Below are positions 1 through 8,628 of a stretch of DNA of 64,000 nt, piece after piece. Origin of the DNA: JARYLZ01 sp964388275. Lineage in GTDB: Bacteria > Bacteroidota > Ignavibacteria > SZUA-365. Made by a program: the position numbers and the translations under genes. Below the pieces are notes generated by a model. The model did no database searches. It was not told the DNA's origin and worked only from the letters and a program-made list of their open reading frames with translations. Position 1 is the first letter of the stretch. Each line of letters opens with the position of its first letter. The DNA is taken from positions 62,001 to 126,000 of the forward strand of contig CAYLZD010000004.1 of assembly GCA_964388275.1 (NCBI GenBank), in the 5' to 3' direction.

Positions 1-1006
1 TCGCTGTCGTGGGATGAGTCTGGGGCCAGGATCCTTGTACCTGGACCTGATTGTTCAGGGTTGTCACTCGGAACGCGTTGTCCATCCAAATGTCCGCGAA
101 ATGCGTCGAACCGGTAGGCGCGATTCCATGAGACGAGATTCCCTCCAACGAAGACCTCATGCGCACGGCGAGGCGGAATTCAAACGGACGCGTCGCTCTG
201 CGGTCTTCCAGAAATATGTTCACCTCACGGTTTGTGTACGGCTGCAGGCACCAGACGCCTCCGGATACCATGATACGCGCGCTGTCCACAAGTAGCGGCG
301 GTTGTCCCGGACCAGGGCTCTCGTACCCGCGCTTGCCGACCACCTCGAAGGCGTCGCCCCAGCGCGACCAGGTCATCTCGGTGTTGAAACGCGAGACGGC
401 TTCATAATTGCTGAAATAATCCAGCGTGGCGTAAATGAGCTTCGGGGAGGCGGCCGGGGTATCCCAGCGATACACTTTCCAGGGTCCCTGCGTCGTGTCC
501 TGACCGGGACATGGGGGCAGGAAGGATTCGAGCAGCGGGGATACCAGATTGCAGGCGTAAATCCGGCCTTCACCGTCGACGGCGACTTTGTAAATGCTGA
601 AGCGTTTCTGTTGATAACCTCCCTGCACCGTGTCTGTCGGAACGGGAAGCTCGCCGCCGCCGCCTGAAAGTGTGCGGCCTAGTGAATCGGCGTACCCGCC
701 CGTCCTAGCATCCCATATATGGATGCGGGGGTAGGGCGCCATGTAACCGCCGATATCTCTCAGATCAGGGTTGACCACATACACGACATCCCGGAAGCGG
801 TCGTACGCCAGTCCGGTGTATTGTCCCCATCGCACACCCATCCAGTAGTAGGGATTGGAGCTGGAGAGCGCGTGTGTATGCAGCCACAGCGTGTCCCAGT
901 CGCTGTGTTTTTGCGCTGAGACGCCGGATGACGCAAACATGAACAGCGCCGTTGACAGCAGGTTAACCGCGTGCCGGCGCATCAGTACGCCGCACGCCCC
1001 GCCCAT
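1..1006 (-). CDS. Secreted protein, truncated at the window edge (C-terminus missing)
   Basis: Reading the minus strand from the ATG at 1006, the frame stays open for about 335 codons to base 1, so the stop lies outside the window. The N-terminus is a signal peptide: an arginine pair, a hydrophobic run (LLSTALFMFASS) and a likely cleavage site after GVSA, before QKHS. A second Met at 982 would give a tighter signal peptide; an AGGGA lies about ten bases before the 1006 start. The mature part is rich in Trp, Tyr and short strand-like units such as FSIYKVAVDGEGRIYACN, suggesting a beta-propeller or beta-sandwich. I do not recognise a family. It may be an exported surface protein, possibly type IX cargo, but any C-terminal sorting signal is off-window. 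Confidence 0.6.
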   Translation of the reverse strand, partial: MGGACGVLMRRHAVNLLSTALFMFASSGVSAQKHSDWDTLWLHTHALSSSNPYYWMGVRWGQYTGLAYDRFRDVVYVVNPDLRDIGGYMAPYPRIHIWDARTGGYADSLGRTLSGGGGELPVPTDTVQGGYQQKRFSIYKVAVDGEGRIYACNLVSPLLESFLPPCPGQDTTQGPWKVYRWDTPAASPKLIYATLDYFSNYEAVSRFNTEMTWSRWGDAFEVVGKRGYESPGPGQPPLLVDSARIMVSGGVWCLQPYTNREVNIFLEDRRATRPFEFRLAVRMRSSLEGISSHGIAPTGSTHFADIWMDNAFRVTTLNNQVQVQGSWPQTHPTTA

Positions 1007-1155
1007 CGCGTGGAAATCCCTAGTGTTTGCCGGTGTCTCCGAGAACTGCATGATCTACATCTCCGGTACTGCTTCGCTGGCGAGATTGATCCGTCCCGGC
1101 GATAAAATAAGCGTGAAGCCGGTCCGAAAAAAGAAGGAACGGCCGTTGAGGACTG

Positions 1156-2397
1156 TCAGTCGAGGAAGTGTATGAACAATCCGTCCCGGAGCTTCGGTTC
1201 GAACCAGGTGGATTTCGGCGGCATTATCTTTCCCGCGTCCGCGATGGCCATCAGCTCATCCACCGACGTTGGGAACATGCTGAACGCGAGCCGCATTTCA
1301 CCCGAGTCCACACGCCTCTCGAGTTCGCCCAGTCCCCGGATGCCGCCGACGAAGTCGATGCGCTTGTCGGTTCTGGGATCCTCGATGCCGAGCAAGGGAG
1401 CGAGAACTTTTTTCTGCAGTATCGCCACGTCGAGCTTGCACACCGGATCCGGATTGGCCAGCAACGCCGGCGCCGCGTTCAGCGTGCGCCAGCATCCGTC
1501 CATATACAAGCCTATCTCGCCCTTGCGGGAGGGACGCACGGCGGACTCGGCCGGGGCGATCTTGAAATACTGCTCGAGTTTGCCCAGGAACTCCCCGGAT
1601 GTCATGCCGTTCAGATCCTTGACCACGCGGTTGTAATCCATGATGCGCAGCTGGCCCGCCGGGAAGCACACGGCGAGGAAAAAGTTGTACTCCTCGCCGC
1701 CGCTGTGCTTCGGATTCGCCTTGGCTCTTTCCCGACCCACAATGCCGGCTGCGGCCGTCCGATGATGCCCGTCCGCCACATAGAAGGCGGGAATCCGCTG
1801 GAAGAGACTCGAGAGATCGGCGATCGTCACCGGATCGGAAATCACCCAGGAAGTGTGCCGGACGCCGTCCTGCGCGGTGTGATCGTTGGCGGGCTTCTCG
1901 TCCTTCACTCGCGCGATGATCGCGTCAATCTCCGGCATGTCGCGGTACGTGAGGAATATCGGTCCCGTGTGGGCGTTCGTGACTCGGACGTGGTTGCTGC
2001 GGTCTTCCTCCTTGTCCTTGCGCGTGTACTCGTGCTTCTTTATCGAGTCGTTCCAATACTCCTCCACCGAGGCGCAGCCGACCAGCCCGTACTGAGTGTG
2101 TCCGTCCATAGTCTGGGCGTACAAATACAGGCAGGGGGTTTCGTCCTGCAGGAGGACTCCCCCTTCTATCAGCTTAAAAAGATTTTCACGTCCTTTTTCA
2201 TACACGCGCGGATCGTGGAGGTCCATCGACGGATCGAGGTCGACCTCCGGCTTGCCGACGTGGAGGAACGAGAGAGGACGGCCTTTTACCTCCTCCCTGG
2301 CTTCATCGGAATTCAGAACGTCATAAGGCTTGGCGGCGACTTCCGCCGCGTGTTCCGGTTTCGGACGGAAAGCTCTGAATGGGCGTAGTGTTGACAT
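1156..2397 (-). CDS. DUF1015 family protein
   Basis: A full-length (413 aa) member of DUF1015, soluble and without signal peptide or membrane segment. The N-terminus carries the family pattern RPFRAFRP and then AAKPYDVL. The most conserved block is ADGHHRTAAA near residue 207, which looks like the loop of ParB/sulfiredoxin-type folds. No reaction is firmly assigned to the family as far as I know. It lies 116 bp downstream of serA in the same direction, with serC divergent, and I see no serB in the window. A role in serine or phosphoserine metabolism is therefore plausible, but this is inference from position only. The start at 2397 gives the expected N-terminus; no strong ribosome-binding site precedes it. 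Confidence 0.88.
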   Translation of the reverse strand: MSTLRPFRAFRPKPEHAAEVAAKPYDVLNSDEAREEVKGRPLSFLHVGKPEVDLDPSMDLHDPRVYEKGRENLFKLIEGGVLLQDETPCLYLYAQTMDGHTQYGLVGCASVEEYWNDSIKKHEYTRKDKEEDRSNHVRVTNAHTGPIFLTYRDMPEIDAIIARVKDEKPANDHTAQDGVRHTSWVISDPVTIADLSSLFQRIPAFYVADGHHRTAAAGIVGRERAKANPKHSGGEEYNFFLAVCFPAGQLRIMDYNRVVKDLNGMTSGEFLGKLEQYFKIAPAESAVRPSRKGEIGLYMDGCWRTLNAAPALLANPDPVCKLDVAILQKKVLAPLLGIEDPRTDKRIDFVGGIRGLGELERRVDSGEMRLAFSMFPTSVDELMAIADAGKIMPPKSTWFEPKLRDGLFIHFLD

Positions 2398-2513
2398 TGC
2401 TTGTTCGGGATTGATAACGGGTTTGTAATCTCACATACGCGCGCCGCCGCTCCGCTCCATGTTTGCGGACCGAGGAAACGGAGACGGCGTTCGCGAGGTT
2501 GTTGTGCGGGGTG

Positions 2514-3422
2514 TCAGGACTTCAGGGCCGCGATGACCTTCTCGGCGATTTCCACCGAAACGCGGTCTTGCGCTTCCACGGTTTGCGCGCCGATATGGGG
2601 CGTTACGCTGACGCGAGGATGATCGATGAGGGCTTTCTGAGCTTCGGTGGCCGGCTCGTTCACGAATACGTCCACTCCCGCGGCGTATACTTTCCCGCTG
2701 TTCAACGCCTCGAGCAGCGCGGCCTCGTCGACGGTTCCGCCGCGAGCGCAGTTGATTAGGACGACGCCGTCCTTCATCAGAGCCAATTCCGCGGCGCCGA
2801 TGGTCGGCCCCGCCTGCTTGTCGAGCGGGAGATGAAGCGTGACGATGTCCGAGCGTTTCAGGAGATCCTCTTTCGTGGTCTGCTCCACCTGATAGTCGGC
2901 TGGAGTGAAAAACGGATCGTGAGCCAGTACCGTCATGCCGAGCCCCAGGGCTCTCCTTCCCACTTCCTTTCCGATCGAACCGAATCCGAGAATCCCGAGA
3001 TTCTTTTTATAAAGTTCGACGCCCTTCGCGTATTCTTTCTTGGGCCATTTGCCCTGGCGCATTTCGGCCGTGCTGATGTTGAGGAAACGGCTGACAGCGA
3101 ACATGTGCCCGATGGCGAGCTCCGCCACGGATATCGCGGAAGCGCCCGGCGTGTTGAGCACCGGAATTCCCTTGCTCTTCGCATACGCCACATCAATATT
3201 GTCGAGCCCGACACCTCCGCGGGCGATGACTTTCAGTTTCGCGCCCGCATCAATCACTTCCTTTGTCACCTTCGTGGCCGAACGCACAATTATCGCATCG
3301 AAATCCGCGATATTGGCAAGCAGTTCTTCCGGCGTGTATTTCGTCTGAGTCAGTTCATAGCCCGCGCCGGAAAGCAGCGCGGCGCCGTCTTTTGAAATTC
3401 CGTCCGGGATGAGAATCTTCAT
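2514..3422 (-). CDS. serA: D-3-phosphoglycerate dehydrogenase (short type)
   Basis: Catalyses the first step of serine synthesis, NAD-dependent oxidation of 3-phosphoglycerate to 3-phosphohydroxypyruvate, in the cytoplasm. The 302-aa protein begins MKILIPDG. It shows the catalytic-domain motif RSATKVTKEV, a Rossmann glycine motif (LGFGSIGKEVG) near residue 140, the substrate-binding block NCARGGTVDE and the catalytic histidine in VTPHIGAQT. It ends after the catalytic domain, so the C-terminal ACT domain used for serine feedback in longer SerA proteins is absent. The start at 3422 is chosen because AGGAG sits six bases upstream; an ATG 54 bases earlier lacks this. Divergent serC and downstream DUF1015 support the pathway assignment. 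Confidence 0.9.
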   Translation of the reverse strand: MKILIPDGISKDGAALLSGAGYELTQTKYTPEELLANIADFDAIIVRSATKVTKEVIDAGAKLKVIARGGVGLDNIDVAYAKSKGIPVLNTPGASAISVAELAIGHMFAVSRFLNISTAEMRQGKWPKKEYAKGVELYKKNLGILGFGSIGKEVGRRALGLGMTVLAHDPFFTPADYQVEQTTKEDLLKRSDIVTLHLPLDKQAGPTIGAAELALMKDGVVLINCARGGTVDEAALLEALNSGKVYAAGVDVFVNEPATEAQKALIDHPRVSVTPHIGAQTVEAQDRVSVEIAEKVIAALKS

Positions 3423-3571
3423 GTCTGGCTCCTGTGATGGTTGAATATGTGCTTTATGCAGACGCCGCCGGCACACGCGTACCCTTGCGCTGATGAAAAA
3501 CCGCGCGCTGCTGCAGATGCCGCTCCTGTGATCGCATTGCGGATGCTATACACTATTTCGGGTGATCGACT

Positions 3572-3591
3572 GCCGGAATCATCTTTCCGGC
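3572..3591. promoter_or_regulatory. Inverted repeat between serA and serC, possible operator
   Basis: GCCGGAA, six bases (TCATCT), TTCCGGC: a perfect 7-bp dyad in the shared regulatory region of the divergent serine genes. No T-run follows on either strand, so it is not an ordinary terminator. A regulator-binding site is a reasonable guess only. Confidence 0.3.
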
Positions 3592-3738
3592 GCCCTCTTC
3601 CACTTTTTGTAACTTAGGGAAACCGCACCGAAGGAACAAGTATCAGAAGTTATGGAGAGCTATAAGTGATTTTATTCACTATTGCCGGCATAGCGCCCCG
3701 TTGCGGCAGTATTTCGTGCAAATGTCCGAATAATTCCA

Positions 3739-3746
3739 TAGCTTTG
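3739..3746 (+). promoter_or_regulatory. Possible -7 promoter box for serC
   Basis: TAGCTTTG matches the Bacteroidota TAnnTTTG box exactly. I see no TTG at 17-23 bases upstream, so only half of the promoter is supported. Transcription would start about 60 bases before the serC ATG. Confidence 0.25.
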
Positions 3747-3816
3747 AACCATTGCCGTGGCGCAGAGCGCCGATCAACGGAATTCCGACGCCTTAATCAG
3801 AACAGGAGTACTTTTC

Positions 3817-4899
3817 ATGGAACGCGCACACAACTTTTTTGCCGGACCTGCGGTCCTGCCCCTCTCGGTAGTCGAAGAAACCCGCGACGTCGTGATGAAT
3901 TTCGCGAATCTTGGCGTGTCGATAATGGAAGTCAGCCACCGCTCGAAGGAATTCGACGCCGTGATGCTGGAAACTCAAACGGACGCGCTTGAGCTGATGG
4001 GTCTGTCAACCGACGATTACGACTGCATGTTTCTGGGCGGCGGCGCCAGCCTGCAGTTCGCCATGGTGCCCATGAACTTCATGCATTCCAAGGCCGATTA
4101 CGTGGTCACCGGAGAGTGGGCGACCAAGGCGATCAAGGAAGCCAAACTGTTCGGCGAAGCCGTGGAAGCCGCCAGCTCGAAGGATGCGAACTTCAATTAC
4201 ATACCCGTGGATCTTAAATGGTCGCCGGACGCCGATTACGCTCATATCACGACCAACAACACGATTTACGGCACACAGTGGCGCGAAACCCCCGATGTGG
4301 GAAATGTTCCGCTGGTCGCCGACATGTCGTCGGATATGCTCAGCCGTCCGCTCGATTACTCGAAGTACAGTCTGATTTACGCGGGCGCCCAGAAGAATCT
4401 CGGACCTTCGGGCGTGACCATGGTCATCGTGAAGAAGTCATGGGTCGAGGAGAAGGCGAAGAAGGACATACCGACGATGTTGAAATACAAAACGCATGTT
4501 GACAAGGGATCGATGTTCAACACGCCTCCCGTGCTGCCGGTGTTCGTTGTCGGACGCACGCTGAAGTGGATAAAGCAGCTCGGCGGCCTCGAGGCCGTGG
4601 CGCAGAAGAACGAGAGGAAGGCCGGCCTCATCTACGGCCTCATCGACGCTCATTCCGATTTTTACAAAGGAACGGTCTCGAATCCGAAAGACCGTTCGCT
4701 CATGAACATCACCTGGAACCTTCCGACGCCGGAGCTCGAGGAGAAATTCATCGCCGAGGCCAAGAAGGAGAAGATGCTCGGATTGAAGGGCCATCGCTCC
4801 GTCGGCGGCTGCCGCGCCTCCGTCTACAATTCATGCCCCATGGAATCCGCCGAAACTCTGGCGAAGTTCATGGAGCGGTTCTACGCGAACAACAAGTAG
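3817..4899 (+). CDS. serC: Phosphoserine aminotransferase
   Basis: PLP-dependent transamination of 3-phosphohydroxypyruvate with glutamate to give O-phosphoserine; the enzyme family also serves pyridoxal phosphate synthesis. The 360-aa protein begins MERAHNFFAGPAVLP, the typical SerC N-terminus. It has the class-V signature ISREHRSKEF-like segment (SHRSKEFDAV), a glycine-rich cofactor loop (GGGASLQFA), and the PLP lysine in IYAGAQKNLGPSG. The conserved end GHRSVGGCRASVYN is intact. The start at 3817 has AGGAG eight bases upstream; an earlier GTG at 3757 would add an unrelated 20-residue tail. Divergent from serA; followed by a terminator. Confidence 0.95.
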   Translation: MERAHNFFAGPAVLPLSVVEETRDVVMNFANLGVSIMEVSHRSKEFDAVMLETQTDALELMGLSTDDYDCMFLGGGASLQFAMVPMNFMHSKADYVVTGEWATKAIKEAKLFGEAVEAASSKDANFNYIPVDLKWSPDADYAHITTNNTIYGTQWRETPDVGNVPLVADMSSDMLSRPLDYSKYSLIYAGAQKNLGPSGVTMVIVKKSWVEEKAKKDIPTMLKYKTHVDKGSMFNTPPVLPVFVVGRTLKWIKQLGGLEAVAQKNERKAGLIYGLIDAHSDFYKGTVSNPKDRSLMNITWNLPTPELEEKFIAEAKKEKMLGLKGHRSVGGCRASVYNSCPMESAETLAKFMERFYANNK

Positions 4900-4914
4900 C
4901 GAGGCCGATGACAC

Positions 4915-4944
4915 GGATCCGCCGAGAAGCGGACCCGGTTTTTT
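4915..4944 (+). terminator. Rho-independent terminator after serC
   Basis: Stem GGATCCGC / GCGGACCC (4915-4922 with 4929-4936, one A-C mismatch, six-base loop) followed by GG and six T at 4939-4944, starting 16 bases after the serC stop. A second hairpin lies just downstream. Confidence 0.65.
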
Positions 4945-4953
4945 CGTTTTCAT

Positions 4954-4978
4954 GCGGCGGGTTCAACAGACCCGCCGC
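4954..4978. terminator. Second hairpin between convergent serC and dehydrogenase genes
   Basis: Perfect 9-bp stem GCGGCGGGT / ACCCGCCGC (4954-4962 with 4970-4978, loop TCAACAG), followed on the plus strand by a weak T-rich stretch (TTTCTTTC). It sits between converging genes and may act as a backup terminator. Confidence 0.5.
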
Positions 4979-4998
4979 TTTCTTTCAGGAACCGCCCG

Positions 4999-5955
4999 TC
5001 ACGGGATTGCGTTGGGCGCAGCGCGCCCGTCTAGCGCCGCGAGTATGTTCTCCGCGGCCATGACTGACATTCTCGCGCGGGTTTCGTATGAGGCGCTGCC
5101 GATATGCGGGAGTATCACCGCATTGTCGAGCAGCTTCAACTCTTCCGGGATCTCCGGCTCGAATTCATAAACGTCGAAACCGGCGGCGAAAATCCGTCTC
5201 TCACGAAGCGCGGCCATCAATGCCCTCTCGTCGACCAGCGGTCCGCGGGCGGTGTTGACAAGCACGGCATCCCTTTTCATGAGCGACAGCCTGCTCTCGT
5301 CTATGAGATGCCTGGTTCCGCTCGTGAGCGGCGCGTGCAGGGACACGAAGTCCGCTTCGGCCAGCAATTCGTCGATGCCCGCGAAGCGGGCGTTGAATGC
5401 TCTCTCGAAGTCGGGATTCCGTTCGAGATCCGTGTAGAGCACTTTCATCGAGAAGCCCGAGGCGCAGCGTTTCGCCATCGCGCTTCCTATGCGTCCGGCG
5501 CCCACGATGCCGACGGTTTTCCCGGCCAGGTCGAGGCCTCGAAACAGCATGGGCGCCCAGCCGTCGAACGCGCTCCTCCTCAACCAGCGGTCGCTCTCGA
5601 CTATGCGGCGAGCGCAGGCGATCAGCAGCGCGAAAGCGATGTCGGCGGTGGCTTCGGTCAGCACTCCGGGAGTGTTGGTCACCACTATTCCGCGCCTGCG
5701 CGCCTCGGCGGTGTCGATGTTGTCGTATCCGACCGCGTAATTGGCGATCACCTTCAATCTCGGCGCGGCGTCGAGGATTTCAGCGTCGATCCCGTCGGTC
5801 AGCAGGCAGAGCAGCGCGTCCGCCTGCCCCGCCCCTTCTGCGAGTTCTTTCCTGGTAATAGGACGATCCTCTCCGAATACATCCACGCGATGGCGCTCCC
5901 GGAGCAGCCGCAGCCCTTCTTCCGGTATGAGTCTTGTGACGAACACTTCAGGCAT
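4999..5955 (-). CDS. D-2-hydroxyacid dehydrogenase (glyoxylate/hydroxypyruvate reductase type)
   Basis: NAD(P)H-dependent reduction of a 2-keto acid, most likely glyoxylate or hydroxypyruvate, in the cytoplasm. The 318-aa protein has the family architecture: split catalytic domain, Rossmann core with GIVGAGRIGSAMAKR near residue 151, active-site arginine in NTARGPLVDE near residue 235, the acidic residue in DVYEFEP, and the histidine in ILPHIGSAS. The block GWAPMLFRGLDLAGKTVG is characteristic of the GyaR branch. It is the second member of the family in the window, but clearly different from serA. It follows cydB by 48 bp, with GGAGG eleven bases before its ATG. Exact substrate cannot be read from sequence. 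Confidence 0.85.
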   Translation of the reverse strand: MPEVFVTRLIPEEGLRLLRERHRVDVFGEDRPITRKELAEGAGQADALLCLLTDGIDAEILDAAPRLKVIANYAVGYDNIDTAEARRRGIVVTNTPGVLTEATADIAFALLIACARRIVESDRWLRRSAFDGWAPMLFRGLDLAGKTVGIVGAGRIGSAMAKRCASGFSMKVLYTDLERNPDFERAFNARFAGIDELLAEADFVSLHAPLTSGTRHLIDESRLSLMKRDAVLVNTARGPLVDERALMAALRERRIFAAGFDVYEFEPEIPEELKLLDNAVILPHIGSASYETRARMSVMAAENILAALDGRAAPNAIP

Positions 5956-5973
5956 GATATATCCAACCTCCGG

Positions 5974-6000
5974 CGGACGCGCTCGGAGCGGCCGCGTCCG
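5974..6000 (-). terminator. Hairpin between cydB and the dehydrogenase gene
   Basis: Stem CGGACGCG / CGCGTCCG (8 bp, 11-base loop) directly after the cydB stop in transcript direction. It is not followed by a T-run, so it may only stabilise the cydA-cydB message or reduce read-through. Confidence 0.3.
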
Positions 6001-6003
6001 TTT

Positions 6004-7020
6004 TCAATAGCTGAACTTGCCCAGTTTCACCTTGCCCCTGAATATCCAGTAGATGATGATCGTGTATGCGAGCACGAACGGCATGCCCAGAAAAGCTATC
6101 CATCGCATTATCGACAGGGTCATCTCGCTGGAGGCCGCGTTGTATATGGTCAGGTTGTGCCCGGGATCGATGCTGGATACGATCAGGTTCGGATAGAGCG
6201 CGAAACCGAAGAGAAATGTCAGCGCGGCTATCGTGCAGGATGACGAGACGAAGGCGTAAAACGGTTTTCCCTTGTGAATCGCGCGCGGAATGTTGGCGAT
6301 CGCGAGGACGTTGAGCAGCACTACGATCCAGGCCCAGGGAATGTCGTGGAAGTTCCTCACCGCGCTGGGCATTGTCGTCAATGTAATCACCGTGGTTGCG
6401 ATGTAGCAGATCAAAAACAGCCAGAATGTGTTCCACATCCAGCCGCGGACGCGCTTCTGCAGCTCGTCCTCGGTCTTCAGATACAGGTATATCGAACCGT
6501 GCATCGCGAATGTCACGACCGCCAGCGCGCCGGTCAGAAGCGGGAAAGGCGCGAGAAGATCGAGCAGACCTCCCGCGTATTCCATGTCGGCACCCACCGG
6601 AAGCCCGATCATCATGTTGCCCACGGCCACGCCGAACAGAAACGCTGCGAGGGCGCTGGCGGTGAAAAACGAGCCGTCCCATGCCCTGCGCCACCAGCGC
6701 ATCTCCTGCTTGCTGCGGAACTCCATCGACACCGCGCGGAATATCAGCGCGAAGAGAAGCAGAATAAAAGGGAGATAGAAGCCCGAAAACGCCGTGGCGT
6801 AGGCGTGCGGAAACGCCGCGAACAGGGCGCCTCCGAAAGTCACCAGCCAGACTTCGTTGCCGTCCCACAAAGGTCCTATCGCGTTCATGAGTATTCGGCG
6901 CTCTTCATCCTTTTTTACGAACGGATGCAGAATGCCGACTCCGAGGTCGAAACCGTCGAGTATGGCGTAGCCCGCGAGAAGCACGCCCAGCGTGACGAAC
7001 CAGAACAGGTTGAGATCCAT
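6004..7020 (-). CDS. cydB: Cytochrome bd ubiquinol oxidase subunit II
   Basis: Small-subunit partner of CydA in the quinol:O2 oxidoreductase of the inner membrane. The 338-aa protein begins MDLNLFWFVTLG and continues GYAILDGFDLGVGIL, the classic first helix of CydB, then GPLWDGNEVWLV, also diagnostic. About eight to nine hydrophobic helices are visible, in line with family size. It starts 10 bp after cydA, with AGGAGG seven bases before the ATG, so the two are co-transcribed. No cydX-like small gene fits in the 48 bp downstream. Confidence 0.96.
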   Translation of the reverse strand: MDLNLFWFVTLGVLLAGYAILDGFDLGVGILHPFVKKDEERRILMNAIGPLWDGNEVWLVTFGGALFAAFPHAYATAFSGFYLPFILLLFALIFRAVSMEFRSKQEMRWWRRAWDGSFFTASALAAFLFGVAVGNMMIGLPVGADMEYAGGLLDLLAPFPLLTGALAVVTFAMHGSIYLYLKTEDELQKRVRGWMWNTFWLFLICYIATTVITLTTMPSAVRNFHDIPWAWIVVLLNVLAIANIPRAIHKGKPFYAFVSSSCTIAALTFLFGFALYPNLIVSSIDPGHNLTIYNAASSEMTLSIMRWIAFLGMPFVLAYTIIIYWIFRGKVKLGKFSY

Positions 7021-7030
7021 GCCGCGCCTC

Positions 7031-8467
7031 CTATGAATTTCCGTTTCCGCCGTCGTCGCGGGCGGCGGTCATCGACGGACCGGCGTGATCGGCCAGCGCC
7101 GAGGCCGCCTCGCGGAGGCCGCCTTGCGGGGTTCCGTACAGCGCGCTCTCATCCGGACCATGCGTGATCTTGTCGTGCATGACGTATATCCACACTACGA
7201 ACAGCAGAGCGTAGATGATCCCGAAAAGAACGATCGAGGCCAGCACCGCCTCGGCCGAGACCGCCTGGGACAAACCGTCGGATGTCCTCAGCAGGCCGTA
7301 AACCACCCATGGCTGCCTGCCCACTTCCGCGGCCGTCCATCCGAACTGATTCGCGATGTAAGGTCCGAGAACGGCGAAGACGAAAATCCACAACAACCAC
7401 CGCTTCCGGAACAAGGTTCCACGCCATCGGAGATACGCGGCGTAGAGGGTGATCGCGATGAAGAACATCCCGAGCCCGACCATCACATGATAGGTAATGA
7501 AAGGAATGACTACCGGCGGCTGTTCATCCTCGGGGAAACGGTCGAGACCGGGCACCGGCGCGTCGGCGCGGAAATGCACAAGGAAACTCAATCCTCCCGG
7601 TATCGCAATACCATAGCGCACCTGTTCGTTTTCCTCGTCCGGCACTCCGAATATGTACAGCGGCGCGCCTCCCTCCCCTGTTTTGAAATGACCTTCGAAA
7701 GCGGCCAGCTTCGCCGGCTGTGTCTGCGCCACCCTGTCCGCCTGCGCGTGGCCGGAACCGAGAGCCAGCAGCGAAGCGACGGCGCCGAAGACCAGGGCGA
7801 TCGTGAAGGACTTTTTCGCGAGTTCGAGATGGCGGCCCTTGAGTATGTACCACGCGGTTACGCTCATCACAAAAAACGCACCGAGTATCCAGGCGCCTAT
7901 TATCGTGTGCGCGAGCCGGTGCATGCTGGAGGGATTGAACACCAGCGCCCAGAAGTCGGTTATTTCGGCGCGCGCGAATCCGTCGCGGATCACCAGATGA
8001 AAACCCGCGGGAGTCTGCTGCCAGGAATTCGCCACTACGATCCATACCGCTGACAGGATGCTCCCGAAGGCGACCATTACGGTGGAAAAGAAGTGCATTT
8101 TCGAGGAGACCCTGTCCCAGCCGAAGACGAGCACCGCCAGGAAACCGGATTCGAGGAAAAACGCGAAGACGCCTTCCGCGGCCAGAGCCGATCCGAAAAC
8201 GTCGCCCACGTATCGCGAATACGAAGCCCAGTTCGTGCCGAATTCGAATTCCATCACTATGCCGGTGGCCACTCCCATGGCGAAGACAACGGCGAACACT
8301 CTCGTCCAGAAGCGGGCCAGAACTTCGTACTGTCTGTTTTTGGTCCTGATGTACATGCCTTCGGTTATCACCATCAGCGTTCCGAGACCGATGCTGAGCG
8401 GCGGGAAGAGATAGTGAAACATCACGGTGAAAGCGAACTGCAGGCGGGAAAGAAATAGAACGTCCAC
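7031..8467 (-). CDS. cydA: Cytochrome bd ubiquinol oxidase subunit I
   Basis: Large haem-bearing subunit of the high-affinity bd oxidase. It oxidises quinol and reduces oxygen at the membrane, useful at low oxygen. The 478-aa protein shows [13 protein letters not shown] (containing a haem-ligand histidine) near residue 20, [15 protein letters not shown] near residue 185, and the GRQPW motif with WVVYGLLRT near residue 385. It is somewhat shorter than the E. coli protein, which suggests a short quinol loop. The start is GTG at 8467, with AAGGA seven bases upstream; an ATG would cost the conserved first helix. Followed by cydB. Confidence 0.96.
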   Translation of the reverse strand: MDVLFLSRLQFAFTVMFHYLFPPLSIGLGTLMVITEGMYIRTKNRQYEVLARFWTRVFAVVFAMGVATGIVMEFEFGTNWASYSRYVGDVFGSALAAEGVFAFFLESGFLAVLVFGWDRVSSKMHFFSTVMVAFGSILSAVWIVVANSWQQTPAGFHLVIRDGFARAEITDFWALVFNPSSMHRLAHTIIGAWILGAFFVMSVTAWYILKGRHLELAKKSFTIALVFGAVASLLALGSGHAQADRVAQTQPAKLAAFEGHFKTGEGGAPLYIFGVPDEENEQVRYGIAIPGGLSFLVHFRADAPVPGLDRFPEDEQPPVVIPFITYHVMVGLGMFFIAITLYAAYLRWRGTLFRKRWLLWIFVFAVLGPYIANQFGWTAAEVGRQPWVVYGLLRTSDGLSQAVSAEAVLASIVLFGIIYALLFVVWIYVMHDKITHGPDESALYGTPQGGLREAASALADHAGPSMTAARDDGGNGNS

Positions 8468-8628
8468 GGCGGATTCCTTTTGTGAAGGCGCTTTCTTGAA
8501 AAGTACAAAGAAACCCGCATGATTGCATAATCGTCAACTGAATCGCGCAATCCGTATCTTTCTTCTCACGGATAGGCGCCGGTCGAAGCCCGGCCCTTGG
8601 CATCATACGTTTCCCATACCTAGATCCC

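Larger units (their letters stand above)
3423..3816. other. serA-serC divergent intergenic region
   Basis: About 390 bases without a convincing gene, between the two divergent serine genes, so it should hold promoters for both. It contains a perfect 7-bp inverted repeat at 3572-3578 and 3585-3591 (GCCGGAA / TTCCGGC, six-base loop) and an exact TAnnTTTG box at 3739-3746 on the serC side. A 27-codon frame on the serA side is discussed among the rejected items. Confidence 0.5.

Noticed and set aside
855..1175. Plus-strand frame upstream of DUF1015
   Set aside because: It is antisense to the signal peptide of the truncated secreted protein and shows no domain.
1168..2388. Long open frame on the plus strand opposite the DUF1015 gene
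   Set aside because: It lies entirely within DUF1015, has Arg/His-rich composition typical of antisense frames in G+C-rich DNA, and resembles no family. The DUF1015 reading is clearly real.
3430..3520. 27-codon frame upstream of serA with an AGGAG inside, considered as an attenuation leader peptide
   Set aside because: It has no run of serine codons and no following hairpin with T-run; nothing ties it to serine control.
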